Source: Megascapheus bottae
Taxonomy: Eukaryota > Chordata > Mammalia > Rodentia > Geomyidae
Reading direction: 5' to 3'
NCBI GenBank assembly: GCA_024803745.1
Contig: JANJXV010001710.1
Span: 1 to 64,000, forward strand
DNA: 64,000 bases
The position numbers and the translations under genes were made by a program. This document shows, one piece after another, positions 29,510-44,470 of this stretch. Within the stretch, counting starts at the first letter, position 1, and each line of letters begins with the position of its first letter. The notes beneath the pieces were generated by a model. That model was not told the DNA's origin, searched no databases, and worked only from the letters and a program-made list of their open reading frames with translations.

Positions 29510-30161
29510 ACTTCACACACCTCAATTTTGACTTCACACACTTCCATTCGTTGACTTCACACACCTTCATTCTGTGACTTCACACACCAACATTGTTTGA
29601 CTTCACACACCTCCCTTTTTTGGACTTCACACACCTCCATTCCATGACTTCACGCATCTCCATTTTATGAGTTCGCACACCTACATTTTGACTTCACACA
29701 CCTACATTCTATGACTTCAGACACCTCCATTCTATGACTTTACAAACCTCCATTCTGTGACTTCACACACCTCCATTCTGAGTTCACACACCTCAATTCT
29801 GTGACTTCACACACCTCCAATCTGACTTCACACAGCTCCATTCTATGACTTCACACACCTCCATACTGTGACTTCACACACCTCCATTCTATGATTTCAC
29901 ACACCTCCCTTGTGACTTCACACACCTCCATTCTATGACTTCACACAACTCCATTCTGACTTCACACACCTCCATTCTGTGACTTCACACACCTCCATTC
30001 CATGACTTCACAAACCTCCATTCCATGACTTCACACACCTCCATTCGATGACTTCATACACCTGCATTCTATGATTTCACACACCTCCCTTGTGACTTCA
30101 CACACCTCCATTCTATGACTTCACACAACTACATTCTGACTTCACACACCTCCATTCTGTG
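29510..30161. repeat. 652-bp tandem duplication, first copy
   Basis: CCCTTTTTTGG at 29613 and CTCCAATCTGAC at 29815 recur at 30265 and 30467, exactly 652 bp later. The copy begins at CCTCAATTTTGAC and includes the CATTCGATGACTTCATAC and CACCTCCCTTGTGAC monomers. Confidence 0.78.
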
Positions 30162-30813
30162 ACTTCACACACCTCAATTTTGACTTCACACACTTCCATC
30201 CTTTGACTTCACACACCTCCATTCTGTGACTTCACACACCAACATTGTTTGACTTCACACACCTCCCTTTTTTGGACTTCACACACCTCCATTCCATGAC
30301 TTCACGCATCTCCATTTTATGAGTTCGCACACCTCCATTTTGACTTCACACACCTACATTCTATGATTTCACACACCTCCATTCTATGACTTTACAAACC
30401 TCCATTCTGTGACTTCACACACCTCCATTCTGAGTTCACACACCTCAATTCTGTGACTTCACACACCTCCAATCTGACTTCACACAGCTCCATTCTATGA
30501 CTTCACACACCTCCATACTGTGACTTCACACACCTCCATTCTATGATTTCACACACCTCCCTTGTGACTTCACACACCTCCATTCTATGACTTCACACAA
30601 CTCCATTCTGACTTCACACACCTCCATTCTGTGACTTCACACACCTCCATTCCATGACTTCACAAACCTCCATTCCATGACTTCACACACCTCCATTCGA
30701 TGACTTCATACACCTCCATTCTATGATTTCACACACCTCCCTTGTGACTTCACATACCTCCATTCTATGACTTCACACAACTACATTCTGACTTCACACA
30801 CCTCCATTCTGTG
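30162..30813. repeat. 652-bp tandem duplication, second copy
   Basis: Direct repeat of the preceding 652 bp, with a few substitutions: CATTCGTTGAC becomes CATCCTTTGAC and TACATTTTGAC becomes CCATTTTGAC. It runs on into the B region. Unit 4 alone has both copies; later units have one. Confidence 0.75.
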
Positions 30814-33800
30814 ACTTCACACACCTCCATTCCATGACTTCACACACCTCCATTCTGTGATTTCACACACCTCCATATTGTGACTTCACACACCTTTATT
30901 GTTTGACTTCACACAATGCATTCTTTGACTTCACACACCTTTATTCCATGACTTCACACACCTCCATTCTATGAGTTCTCAGACCTCCATTCTATGAGTT
31001 CACACACCTCCATTTTGACTTCATACACCTCCATTCTATGACTTCACACACATTCATTCTTATTCAGAAACATCAATTCTATGACTTCACACACCTCCAT
31101 TCTATGACTTCACACACCTCCATTCTGTGACTTCACACACTTCCATTCCATGACTTCACACACCTCCATTCTTTGACTTCACACACCTCCATTCTATGAG
31201 TTCACACCCCTCCATTTGTGACTCTACACACCACATTTTTGACTTCACACACCTCCATTCTGTGATTTCACACACCTCCATTCTGTGACTTCACACACCT
31301 TTATTGTTTGACTTCACACACCTCCATTCTTTGACTTCACACACCTCCATTGCATGACTTCACACACCTCCATTCTATGAGTTCAAAAACCTCCATTCTA
31401 TGAGTTCACACACCTCCATTTTGACTTCACACACCTCCATTCTGTGACTTCACACACCTCCATTCTGTGACTTCACACACCTCCATTCTATGACTTCACA
31501 CACCTACATTCTGTTACTTCACACACCTCCATTCTGTTACTTCACACACCTCCATTTTGACTTCACACACTTCCATTCTTTGAGTTCACACACCTCCATT
31601 CTGTGACTTCACACACATTAACATTGTTTGACTTCACACACCTCTATTTTTGGACTTCACACACCTCCATTCCATGACTTCACACACCTTCATTCTACTT
31701 CAGAAACATCCGTTCTATGACTTCACACACCTCCATTCTATGATTTCACAAACCTCCATTCTGTGACTTCACACACCTCCATTGTGAGTTCACAAACCTC
31801 AATTCTGTGACTTCACACACCTCAATTCTGGCTTCACACACCTCCATTCTATGATTTCACACACTTCCATTCTATGACTTCACTCACCTCCATTCTTTGA
31901 CTTCACACACCTCCATTGTGAGTTCACACACCCCCATTCAGTGACTTCACCCACCTCCATTCTTTGACTTCACACACCTCCATTCTGTGACTTCACACAC
32001 CTCCATTCTATGACTTCACACACCTCCATTCTATGAATTCACACATCTCCATTCTGTGACTTCACACAACTCCATTCTATGACTTCCCACACCTCCATTC
32101 TGGGACTTCACACACCTCCATTCTGAGTTCACACACCTCCGTTCTGTGACTTAACACACCTTCATTCCGTGACTTCACACACCTTCCTTCTATGATTTCA
32201 CACACCTCCATTCTATGACTTCACACACCTCCTTTCTATGATTTCACACACCTATATTCTTTGACTTCGCACACCTCCATTCTTTGACTTCACACACCTC
32301 CATTTTGAGTTCACACACATACATTCTGTGACTTCACATACCTCCATTTGTGACGGTACACACCACCATTTTGACTTCACACACCTCCATTCTGTGACTT
32401 CACACACCTCCATTCTGTGACTTCACACACCTCCATTTTAACTTCACACACTTCCATTCTGTGACTTCACACACCTCCATTCTCTGACTTCGCACACCTC
32501 CATTGTTTGACTTCACACACCTCCATTCTTTGACTTCACACACCGCCATTCCATGACTTCACACACATCTACTCTATCAGTTCACACACATCCATTCTAT
32601 GAGTTCACACACCACCATTTTGACTTCACACACCTCCATTTTATGACTTCACACACCTACATTCTTACTTCAGGAACATCCATTGTATGAATTCACCCAC
32701 CTCCATTCTTTGACTTCACAAACCTCCATTCTATCACTTCACACACCTCCATTCTATGACTTCACACACCTCCATTCTATGACTTCACACACCTCCATTC
32801 TGTGACTTCACACACCTCCAGTCTATGAGTTCACACACCTGCATCATGACTTCACACACCTCCATTCTATGACTTCACACACCTCCATTCTGACTTCACA
32901 CACCTCCATTCTGACTTCACAAACATCAATTCTGTGACTTCACACACCTCCATTCCTTGACTTCACACACCTCCATTGTGAGTTCACACACCTCCATTCT
33001 GACTTCACAAACATCAATTCTGTGACTTCACAAACATCCATTCTACGACTTCACACACCTCAATTATGTGACTTCACAAACCTCCATTCTGACTTCACAC
33101 ACCTCCATTCTGACTTCACAAACATCAATTCTGTGACTTCACACAACTCCATTCTATGACTTCACACACCTCCATTCTATGACTTCACACACCTCCATTC
33201 TATGACTTCACACACTTCCATTATTTGACTTCACACACCTCCATTCTTTAACTTCACACATCTCCATTGTGAGTTCACACACCTTCATTCTATGACTTCA
33301 CACACCTCCATTCTGACTTCACACAGCTCCATTCTATGACTTCACACACCTCCATTCTGTGCCTTCACACATCTCCATTCTAGGACTTAACACACCTTCA
33401 TTCTTACTTCACATACATCCATTCTATGACTTCACACACCTCCATTCTATGACTTCACACACCTCCATTCTATGACTTCACACACCTCCATTCTGTGACT
33501 TCACACATCTCAATTCTGTGACTTCTCACACCTACATTATGACCTCACACACCTCCATTCTATGACTTTACACAACTCCATTCTATGACTTCACACACCT
33601 CAATTCTGTGACTTCACACACCTCCATTCTGAGTTCACACATATCCATTCTGTGACTTCACACACCTCCAATCTGACTTCACACAGCTCCATTCTATGAC
33701 TTCACACACCTCCATTCTGTGACTTCACACACCTCCATTCTATGACTTCACACACCTCCATTATGACTTCACACACCTCCATTCTATGAGTTCACACACC

Positions 33801-35277
33801 TCCATTCTGACTTCACACACCACAATTCTGTGACTTCACACACCTCCATTATGAATTCACACACCTCCATTCTATGACTTCACACAACTCCATTCTGACT
33901 TCACACACCTCCATTCTGTGACTTCACACACCTCCATTCCATGACTTCACACACCTCCATTCGATGCCTTCACACACCTTTATTCTTTGACTTCACACAC
34001 CTCCATTCTGTGAGTTCACACACCTCCATTTGTGATTCTACACACCACCTTTTTGACTTCACAAACCTCCATTCTGTTATTTCCCACACCTCCATTCTTT
34101 GACTTCACACACCTCCATTCTGTGACTTCACACACCTCCATTCTGTGACTTCACACACCTACATTCTATGACTTCATACACCTCCATTCTGTGACTTCTC
34201 ACACCTCCATTCTGTGACTTCACACACCTCCATCTTGACTTCACACACTTCCATTCTTTGACTTCACACACCTCCATTCTCTGACTTCACACACCACCAT
34301 TGTTTGACTTCACACACCTCCATTTTTGGACTTCACGCACCTCCATTCTATGACTTCACACATCTCCATTTTATGAGTTCACACACCTCCATTTGTGACT
34401 CTACACACCACATTTTGACTTCACACACCTCCATTCTGTGAATTCACACACCTCCATTCTGTGACTTCACAAACCTTTATTGTTTGACTTCACACCCCTC
34501 CATTCTTTGACTTCACACACCTCCATTCCATGACTTCACACACCTCCATTCTATGAGTTCACACACCTCCATTTTGACTTCACACACCTCCATTCTATGA
34601 GTTCACACACCTCCATTCTATGAATTTACACACCTCCATTTTGACTTCACACACCTCCATTCTATGACTTCACGCACCTTCATTCTTACTTCAGAAACAT
34701 CCATTCTATGACTTCACGTACTTCCATTCTATGACTTCACAAATCTCCGTTCTGTTCCTTCACACACCTCCATTCTGAGTTCACACACCTCCATTCTCTG
34801 ACTTCACACACCTCCATTCTGTGACTTCACACACCTCAATTTTGACTTCACACACTTCCATTCTTTGACTTCACACACCTCCATTCTGTGACTTCACACA
34901 CCAACATTGTTTGACTTCACACACCTCCCTTTTTTGGACTTCACACACCTCCATTCCATGACTTCACGCATCTCCATTTTATGAGTTCGCACACCTCCAT
35001 TTTGACTTCACACACCTACATTCTATGACTTCACACACCTCCATTCTATGACTTTACAAACCTCCATTCTGTGACTTCACACACCTCCCTTCTGAGTTCA
35101 CACACCTCAATTCTGTGACTTCACACACCTCAATTCTGGCTTCACGCACCTCTATTCTATGACTTCACACAATTGCTTTCTATGACTTCACACACCTCCA
35201 TTCTTTGACTTCACACACCTCCATTGTGATTTCACACACCTCCATTCTATGACTTCACACACCGCCATTATGACTTC

Positions 35278-38200
35278 ACATAGCTCCATTCTATGACTTC
35301 ACACACCTCCATTCTGTGCCTTCACACACCTCCATTCTATGTCTTAACACACCTTCATTCTTACTTCACAAACATCCATTCTATGATCACACACCTCCAT
35401 TCTATGACTTCACACACCTCCATTCTATAACTTCACACACCTCCATTCTGTGACTTCACACACCTCCATTCTGAGAATTCACACACCTCCATTATGACTT
35501 CACACACCTCCATTCTATGACTTCACACACCTCCATTCTATGAATTCACACCTCCATTCTGTGATTTCAGACACCTCCATTCTGAGTTCACACACCTCCA
35601 TTCTATGACTTCACACACCTCCAATCTGACTTCACACAGCTCCATTCTATCACTTCACACACCTCCATTCTGTGACTTCACACACCTCCATTCTATGACT
35701 TCACACACCTCCATTATGACTTCACACACCTCCATTCTATGAGTTCACACACCTCCATTCTGACTTCACAAACCTCCATTCTATGACTTCACACACCTCC
35801 ATTCTGACTTCACACACCTCCATTCTATGACTTCACACAACTCCATTCTGACTTCACACACCTCCATTCTGTGACTTCACACACCTCCATTCCATGACTT
35901 CACACACCTCCATTCGATGCCTTCACACACCTTTATTCTTTGACTTCACACACCTCCATTCTATGAGTTCACACACCTCCATTTGTGAGTCTACACACCA
36001 CCTTTTTGACTTCACAAACCTCCATTCTGTGATTTCCCACACCTCCATTCTTTGACTTCACACACCTCCATTCTGTGACTTCACACACCTCCATTCCGTG
36101 ACTTCACACACCTACATTCTATGACTTCATACACCTCCATTCTGTGACTTCTCACACCTCCATTCTGTGACTTCACACACCTCCATCTTGACTTCACACA
36201 CTTCCATTCTTTGACTTCACACACCTCCATTCTCTGACTTCACACACCACCATTGTTTGACTTCACACACCTCCATTTTTGGACTTCACGCACCTCCATT
36301 CTATTACTTCACACATCTCCATTTTATGAGTTCACACACCTCCATTTTGACTTCACACACCTCCATTCTTTGACTTCACACACCTCCATTCTATGAGTTC
36401 ACACACCTCCATTTGTGACTCTACACACCACCTTTTTGACTTCACACACCTCCATTCTGTGATTTCACACACCTCCATTCTGTGACTTCATACACCTTTA
36501 TTGTTTGACTTCACACACCTCCATTCTTTGACTTCACACACCTCCATTCCATGACTTCACACACCTCCATTCTATGAGTTCACACACCTCCATTCTATGA
36601 ATTCACACACCTCCATTTTGACTTCACACACCTCCATTCTATGACTTCACGCACCTTCATTCTTACTACAGAAACATCCATTCTATGACTTCACGTACTT
36701 CCATTCTATGACTTCACAAATCTCCGTTCTGTGACTTCACACACCTCCATTCTGAGTTCACACACCTCCATTCTGTGACTTCACACACCTCCATTCTGTG
36801 ACTTCACACACCTCAATTTTGACTTCACACACTTCCATCCTTTGACTTCACACACCTCCATTCTGTGACTTCACACACCAACATTGTTTGACTTCACACA
36901 CCTCCCTTTTTTGGACTTCACACACCTCCATTCCATGACTTCACGCATCTCCATTTTATGAGTTCGCACACCTCCATTTTGACTTCACACACCTACATTC
37001 TATGACTTCACACACCTCCATTCTATGACTTTACAAACCTCCATTCTGTGACTTCACACACCTCCATTCTGAGTTCACACACCTCAATTCTGTGACTTCA
37101 CACACCTCCAATCTGACTTCACACAGCTCCATTCTATGACTTCACACACCTCCATACTGTGACTTCACACACCTCCATTCTATGATTTCACACACCTCCC
37201 TTGTGACTTCACACACCTCCATTCTATGACTTCACACAACTCCATTCTGACTTCACACACCTCCATTCTGTGACTTCACACACCTCCATTCCATGACTTC
37301 ACACACCTCCATTCTGTGACTTCACACACCTCCATTCCATGACTTCACACACCTCCATTCTGTGATTTCACACACCTCCATATTGTGACTTCACACACCT
37401 TTATTGTTTGACTTCACACAATGCATTCTTTGACTTCACACACCTTTATTCCATGACTTCACACACCTCCATTCTATGAGTTCGCAGACCTCCATTCTAT
37501 GAGTTCACACACCTCCATTTTGACTTCATACACCTCCATTCTATGACTTCACACACATTCATTCTTATTCAGAAACATCAATTCTATGACTTCACACACC
37601 TCCATTCTATGACTTCACACACCTCCATTCTGTGACTTCACACACTTCCATTCCATGACTTCACACACCTCCATTCTTTGACTTCACACACCTCCATTCT
37701 ATGAGTTCACACCCCTCCATTTGTGACTCTACACACCACATTTTTGACTTCACACACCTCCATTCTGTGATTTCACACACCTCCATTCTCTGACTTCACA
37801 CACCTTTATTGTTTGACTTCACACACCTCCATTCTTTGACTTCACACACCTCCATTGCATGACTTCACACACCTCCATTCTATGAGTTCAAAAACCTCCA
37901 TTCTATGAGTTCACACACCTCCATTTTGACTTCACACACCTCCATTCTGTGACTTCACACACCTCCATTCTGTGACTTCACACACCTCCATTCTATGACT
38001 TCACACACCTACATTCTGTTACTTCACACACCTCCATTCTGTTACTTCACACACCTCCATTTTGACTTCACACACTTCCATTCTTTGAATTCACACACCT
38101 CCATTCTGTGACTTCACACACATTAACATTGTTTGACTTCACACACCTCTATTTTTGGACTTCACACACCTCCATTCCATGACCTCACACACCTTCATTC

Positions 38201-39810
38201 TACTTCAGAAACATCCGTTCTATGACTTCACACACCTCCATTCTATGATTTCACAAACCTCCATTCTGTGACTTCACACACCTCCATTGTGAGTTCACAA
38301 ACCTCAATTCTGTGACTTCACACACCTCAATTCTGGCTTCACACACCTCCATTCTATGATTTCACACACTTCCATTCTATGACTTCACTCACCTCCATTC
38401 TTTGACTTCACACACCTCCATTGTGAGTTCACACACCCCCATTCAGTGACTTCACCCACCTCCATTCTTTGACTTCACACACCTCCATTCTGTGACTTCA
38501 CACACCTCCATTCTATGACTTCACACACCTCCATTATGAATTCACACACCTCCATTCTATGACTTCACACAACTCCATTCTGACTTCACACACCTCCATT
38601 CTGTGACTTCACACACCTCCATTCCATGACTTCACACACCTGCATTCGATGCCTTCACACACCTATATTCTTTGACTTCACACACCTCCATTCTTTGACT
38701 TCACACACCTCCATTTTGAGTTCACACACATACATTCTGTGACTTCACATACCTCCATTTGTGACGGTACACACCACCATTTTGACTTCACACACCTCCA
38801 TTCTGTGACTTCACACACCTCCATTCTGTGACTTCACACACCTCCATTTTAACTTCACACACTTCCATTCTGTGACTTCACACACCTCCATTCTCTGACT
38901 TCGCACACCTCCATTGTTTGACTTCACACACCTCCATTCTTTGACTTCACACACCGCCATTCCATGACTTCACACACATCTACTCTATCAGTTCACACAC
39001 ATCCATTCTATGAGTTCACACACCACCATTTTGACTTCACACACCTCCATTTTATGACTTCACACACCTACATTCTTACTTCAGGAACATCCATTGTATG
39101 AGTTCACCCACCTCCATTCTATGACTTCACAAACCTCCATTCTATGACTTCACACACCTCCATTCTATGACTTCACACACCTCCATTCTATGACTTCTCA
39201 CACCTCCATTCTGTGACTTCACACACCTCCATCTTGACTTCACACACTTCCATTCTTTGACTTCACACACCTCCATTCTCTGACTTCACACACCACCATT
39301 GTTTGACTTCACACACCTCCATTTTTGGACTTCACGCACCTCCATTCTATGACTTCACACATCTCCATTTTATGAGTTCACACACCTCCATTTGTGACTC
39401 TACACACCACCTTTTTGACTTCACACACCTCCATTCTGTGAATTCACACACCTCCATTCTGTGACTTCACAAACCTTTATTGTTTGATTTCACACCCCTC
39501 CATTCTTTGACTTCACACACCTCCATTCCATGACTTCACACACCTCCATTCTATGAGTTCACACACCTCCATTTTGACTTCACACACCTCCATTCTATGA
39601 GTTCACACACCTCCATTCTATGAATTTACACACCTCCATTTTGACTTCACACACCTCCATTCTATGACTTCACGCACCTTCATTCTTACTTCAGAAACAT
39701 CCATTCTATGACTTCACGTACTTCCATTCTATGACTTCACAAATCTCCGTTCTGTTCCTTCACACACCTCCATTCTGAGTTCACACACCTCCATTCTCTG
39801 ACTTCACACA
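35278..39810. repeat. Higher-order unit 5 (1,411-bp and 134-bp deleted)
   Basis: K 35278, TTACTACAG 36665, B 37560, E 38121, GTGACGGTAC 38761, A 38979 and F 39752. A to F is only 773 bp here, against 2,184 bp in units 4 and 7, and D is missing. TTACTACAG to B is 895 bp, against 1,029 bp in units 7 and 8. F to F from unit 4 to this unit is exactly 5,000 bp. I end the unit at the 807-bp deletion junction because the K that should follow has been lost. Confidence 0.78.
39191..39191. other. 1,411-bp deletion junction, copy 1
   Basis: At about 39,180-39,195 the monomer CCATTCTA passes into TGACTTCTCACACC. In unit 4 these two pieces lie near 32,780 and 34,192, about 1,411 bp apart, with D between them. 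The same hybrid monomer recurs at 43384 and 48384. Confidence 0.8.
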
Positions 39811-42800
39811 CCTCCAATCTGACTTCACACAGCTCCATTCTATCACTTCACACACCTCCATTCTGTGACTTCACACACCTCCATTCTATGACTTCACACA
39901 CCTCCATTATGACTTCACACACCTCCATTCTATGAGTTCACACACCTCCATTCTGACTTCACAAACCTCCATTCTATGACTTCACACACCTCCATTCTGA
40001 CTTCACACACCTCCATTCTATGACTTCACACATCTCCATTCTGACTTCACACACCTCCATTCTGTGACTTCACACACCTCCATTCCATGACTTCACACAC
40101 CTCCATTCGATGCCTTCACACACCTTTATTCTTTGACTTCACACACCTCCATTCTATGAGTTCACACACCTCCATTTGTGAGTCTACACACCACCTTTTT
40201 GACTTCACAAACCTCCATTCTGTGATTTCCCACACCTCCATTCTTTGACTTCACACACCTCCATTCTGTGACTTCACACACCTCCATTCCGTGACTTCAC
40301 ACACCTACATTCTATGACTTCATACACCTCCATTCTGTGACTTCTCACACCTCCATTCTGTGACTTCACACACCTCCATCTTGACTTCACACACTTCCAT
40401 TCTTTGACTTCACACACCTCCATTCTCTGACTTCACACACCACCATTGTTTGACTTCACACACCTCCATTTTTGGACTTCACGCACCTCCATTCTATTAC
40501 TTCACACATCTCCATTTTATGAGTTCACACACCTCCATTTTGACTTCACACACCTCCATTCTTTGACTTCACACACCTCCATTCTATGAGTTCACACACC
40601 TCCATTTGTGACTCTACACACCACCTTTTTGACTTCACACACCTCCATTCTGTGATTTCACACACCTCCATTCTGTGACTTCATACACCTTTATTGTTTG
40701 ACTTCACACACCTCCATTCTTTGACTTCACACACCTCCATTCCATGACTTCACACACCTCCATTCTATGAGTTCACACACCTCCATTCTATGAATTCACA
40801 CACCTCCATTTTGACTTCACACACCTCCATTCTATGACTTCACGCACCTTCATTCTTACTACAGAAACATCCATTCTATGACTTCACGTACTTCCATTCT
40901 ATGACTTCACAAATCTCCGTTCTGTGACTTCACACACCTCCATTCTGAGTTCACACACCTCCATTCTGTGACTTCACACACCTCCATTCTGTGACTTCAC
41001 ACACCTCAATTTTGACTTCACACACTTCCATCCTTTGACTTCACACACCTCCATTCTGTGACTTCACACACCAACATTGTTTGACTTCACACACCTCCCT
41101 TTTTTGGACTTCACACACCTCCATTCCATGACTTCACGCATCTCCATTTTATGAGTTCGCACACCTCCATTTTGACTTCACACACCTACATTCTATGACT
41201 TCACACACCTCCATTCTATGACTTTACAAACCTCCATTCTCTGACTTCACACACCTCCATTCTGAGTTCACACACCTCAATTCTGTGACTTCACACACCT
41301 CCAATCTGACTTCACACAGCTCCATTCTATGACTTCACACACCTCCATACTGTGACTTCACACACCTCCATTCTATGATTTCACACACCTCCCTTGTGAC
41401 TTCACACACCTCCATTCTATGACTTCACACAACTCCATTCTGACTTCACACACCTCCATTCTGTGACTTCACACACCTCCATTCCATGACTTCACACACC
41501 TCCATTCTGTGACTTCACACACCTCCATTCCATGACTTCACACACCTCCATTCTGTGATTTCACACACCTCCATATTGTGACTTCACACACCTTTATTGT
41601 TTGACTTCACACAATGCATTCTTTGACTTCACACACCTTTATTCCATGACTTCACACACCTCCATTCTATGAGTTCGCAGACCTCCATTCTATGAGTTCA
41701 CACACCTCCATTTTGACTTCATACACCTCCATTCTATGACTTCACACACATTCATTCTTATTCAGAAACATCAATTCTATGACTTCACACACCTCCATTC
41801 TATGACTTCACACACCTCCATTCTGTGACTTCACACACTTCCATTCCATGACTTCACACACCTCCATTCTTTGACTTCACACACCTCCATTCTATGAGTT
41901 CACACCCCTCCATTTGTGACTCTACACACCACATTTTTGACTTCACACACCTCCATTCTGTGATTTCACACACCTCCATTCTCTGACTTCATACACCTTT
42001 ATTGTTTGACTTCACACACCTCCATTCTTTGACTTCACACACCTCCATTGCATGACTTCACACACCTCCATTCTATGAGTTCAAAAACCTCCATTCTATG
42101 AGTTCACACACCTCCATTTTGACTTCACACACCTCCATTCTGTGACTTCACACACCTCCATTCTGTGACTTCACACACCTCCATTCTATGACTTCACACA
42201 CCTACATTCTGTTACTTCACACACCTCCATTCTGTTACTTTACACACCTCCATTTTGACTTCACACACTTCCATTCTTTGAATTCACACACCTCCATTCT
42301 GTGACTTCACACACATTAACATTGTTTGACTTCACACACCTCTATTTTTGGACTTCACACACCTCCATTCCATGACTTCACACACCTTCATTCTACTTCA
42401 GAAACATCCGTTCTATGACTTCACACACCTCCATTCTATGATTTCACAAACCTCCATTCTGTGACTTCACACACCTCCATTGTGAGTTCACAAACCTCAA
42501 TTCTGTGACTTCACACACCTCAATTCTGGCTTCACACACCTCCATTCTATGATTTCACACACTTCCATTCTATGACTTCACTCACCTCCATTCTTTGACT
42601 TCACACACCTCCATTGTGAGTTCACACACCCCCATTCAGTGACTTCACCCACCTCCATTCTTTGACTTCACACACCTCCATTCTGTGACTTCACACACCT
42701 CCATTCTATGACTTCACACACCTCCATTATGAATTCACACACCTCCATTCTATGACTTCACACAACTCCATTCTGACTTCACACACCTCCATTCTGTGAC

Positions 42801-44470
42801 TTCACACACCTCCATTCCATGACTTCACACACCTCCATTCGATGCCTTCACACACCTATATTCTTTGACTTCACACACCTCCATTCTTTGACTTCACACA
42901 CCTCCATTTTGAGTTCACACACATACATTCTGTGACTTCACATACCTCCATTTGTGACGGTACACACCACCATTTTGACTTCACACACCTCCATTCTGTG
43001 ACTTCACACACCTCCATTCTGTGACTTCACACACCTCCATTTTAACTTCACACACTTCCATTCTGTGACTTCACACACCTCCATTCTCTGACTTCGCACA
43101 CCTCCATTGTTTGACTTCACACACCTCCATTCTTTGACTTCACACACCGCCATTCCATGACTTCACACACATCTACTCTATCAGTTCACACACATCCATT
43201 CTATGAGTTCACACACCACCATTTTGACTTCACACACCTCCATTTTATGACTTCACACACCTACATTCTTACTTCAGGAACATCCATTGTATGAGTTCAC
43301 CCACCTCCATTCTATGACTTCACAAACCTCCATTCTGTGACTTCACACACCTCCATTCTGTGACTTCACACACCTCCATTCTATGACTTCTCACACCTCC
43401 ATTCTGTGACTTCACACACCTCCATCTTGACTTCACACACTTCCATTCTTTGACTTCACACACCTCCATTCTCTGACTTCACACACCACCATTGTTTGAC
43501 TTCACACACCTCCATTTTTGGACTTCACGCACCTCCATTCTATGACTTCACACATCTCCATTTTATGAGTTCACACACCTCCATTTGTGACTCTACACAC
43601 CACCTTTTTGACTTCACACACCTCCATTCTGTGAATTCACACACCTCCATTCTGTGACTTCACAAACCTTTATTGTTTGACTTCACACCCCTCCATTCTT
43701 TGACTTCACACACCTCCATTCCATGACTTCACACACCTCCATTCTATGAGTTCACACACCTCCATTTTGACTTCACACACCTCCATTCTATGAGTTCACA
43801 CACCTCCATTCTATGAATTTACACTCCTCCATTTTGACTTCACACACCTCCATTCTATGACTTCACGCACCTTCATTCTTACTTCAGAAACATCCATTCT
43901 ATGACTTCACGTACTTCCATTCTATGACTTCACAAATCTCCGTTCTGTTCCTTCACACACCTCCATTCTGAGTTCACACACCTCCATTCTCTGACTTCAC
44001 ACACCTCCATTCTGTGACTTCACACACCTCAATTTTGACTTCACACACTTCCATTCTTTGACTTCACACACCTCCATTCTGTGACTTCACACACCAACAT
44101 TGTTTGACTTCACACACCTCCCTTTTTTGGACTTCACACACCTCCATTCCATGACTTCACGCATCTCCATTTTATGAGTTCGCACACCTCCATTTTGACT
44201 TCACACACCTACATTCTATGACTTCACACACCTCCATTCTATGACTTTACAAACCTCCATTCTGTGACTTCACACACCTCCCTTCTGAGTTCACACACCT
44301 CAATTCTGTGACTTCACACACCTCAATTCTGGCTTCACACACCTCTATTCTATGACTTCACAGAATTGCTTTCTATGACTTCACACACCTCCATTCTTTG
44401 ACTTCACACACCTCCATTGTGATTTCACACACCTCCATTCTATGACTTCACACACCGCCATTATGACTTC
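39811..44470. repeat. Unit 5b, K-less (4,193-bp period)
   Basis: Begins at the hybrid monomer where CTCTGACTTCACACACCTCC meets AATCTGACTTC. Landmarks are TTACTACAG 40858, B 41753, E 42314, A 43172 and F 43945, each exactly 4,193 bp from unit 5. Compared with the 5,000-bp form, 807 bp (equivalent to 34,811-35,617, including C and K) is missing between F and TTACTACAG. It shares the 1,411-bp and 134-bp deletions with units 5 and 6. Confidence 0.8.

Larger units (their letters stand above)
27987..35277. repeat. Higher-order unit 4 (7,291 bp)
   Basis: First unit of the right-hand type: between K and B it has an added module (CCAATCTGAC, an F-like region, C, CCAATCTGAC), so K to B is 3,068 bp instead of about 0.85-0.93 kb. 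Landmarks are B 31055, E 31616, A 32568, D 33380 and F 34752. It introduces GTGACGGTACAC (32350) and CATCATGAC, found in later units in place of GACGTTACAC and CATTGTGAC. It still has TTACTTCAGAAAC where all later units have TTACTACAGAAAC. It is longer than later units mainly because of an internal 652-bp duplication. Confidence 0.78.
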
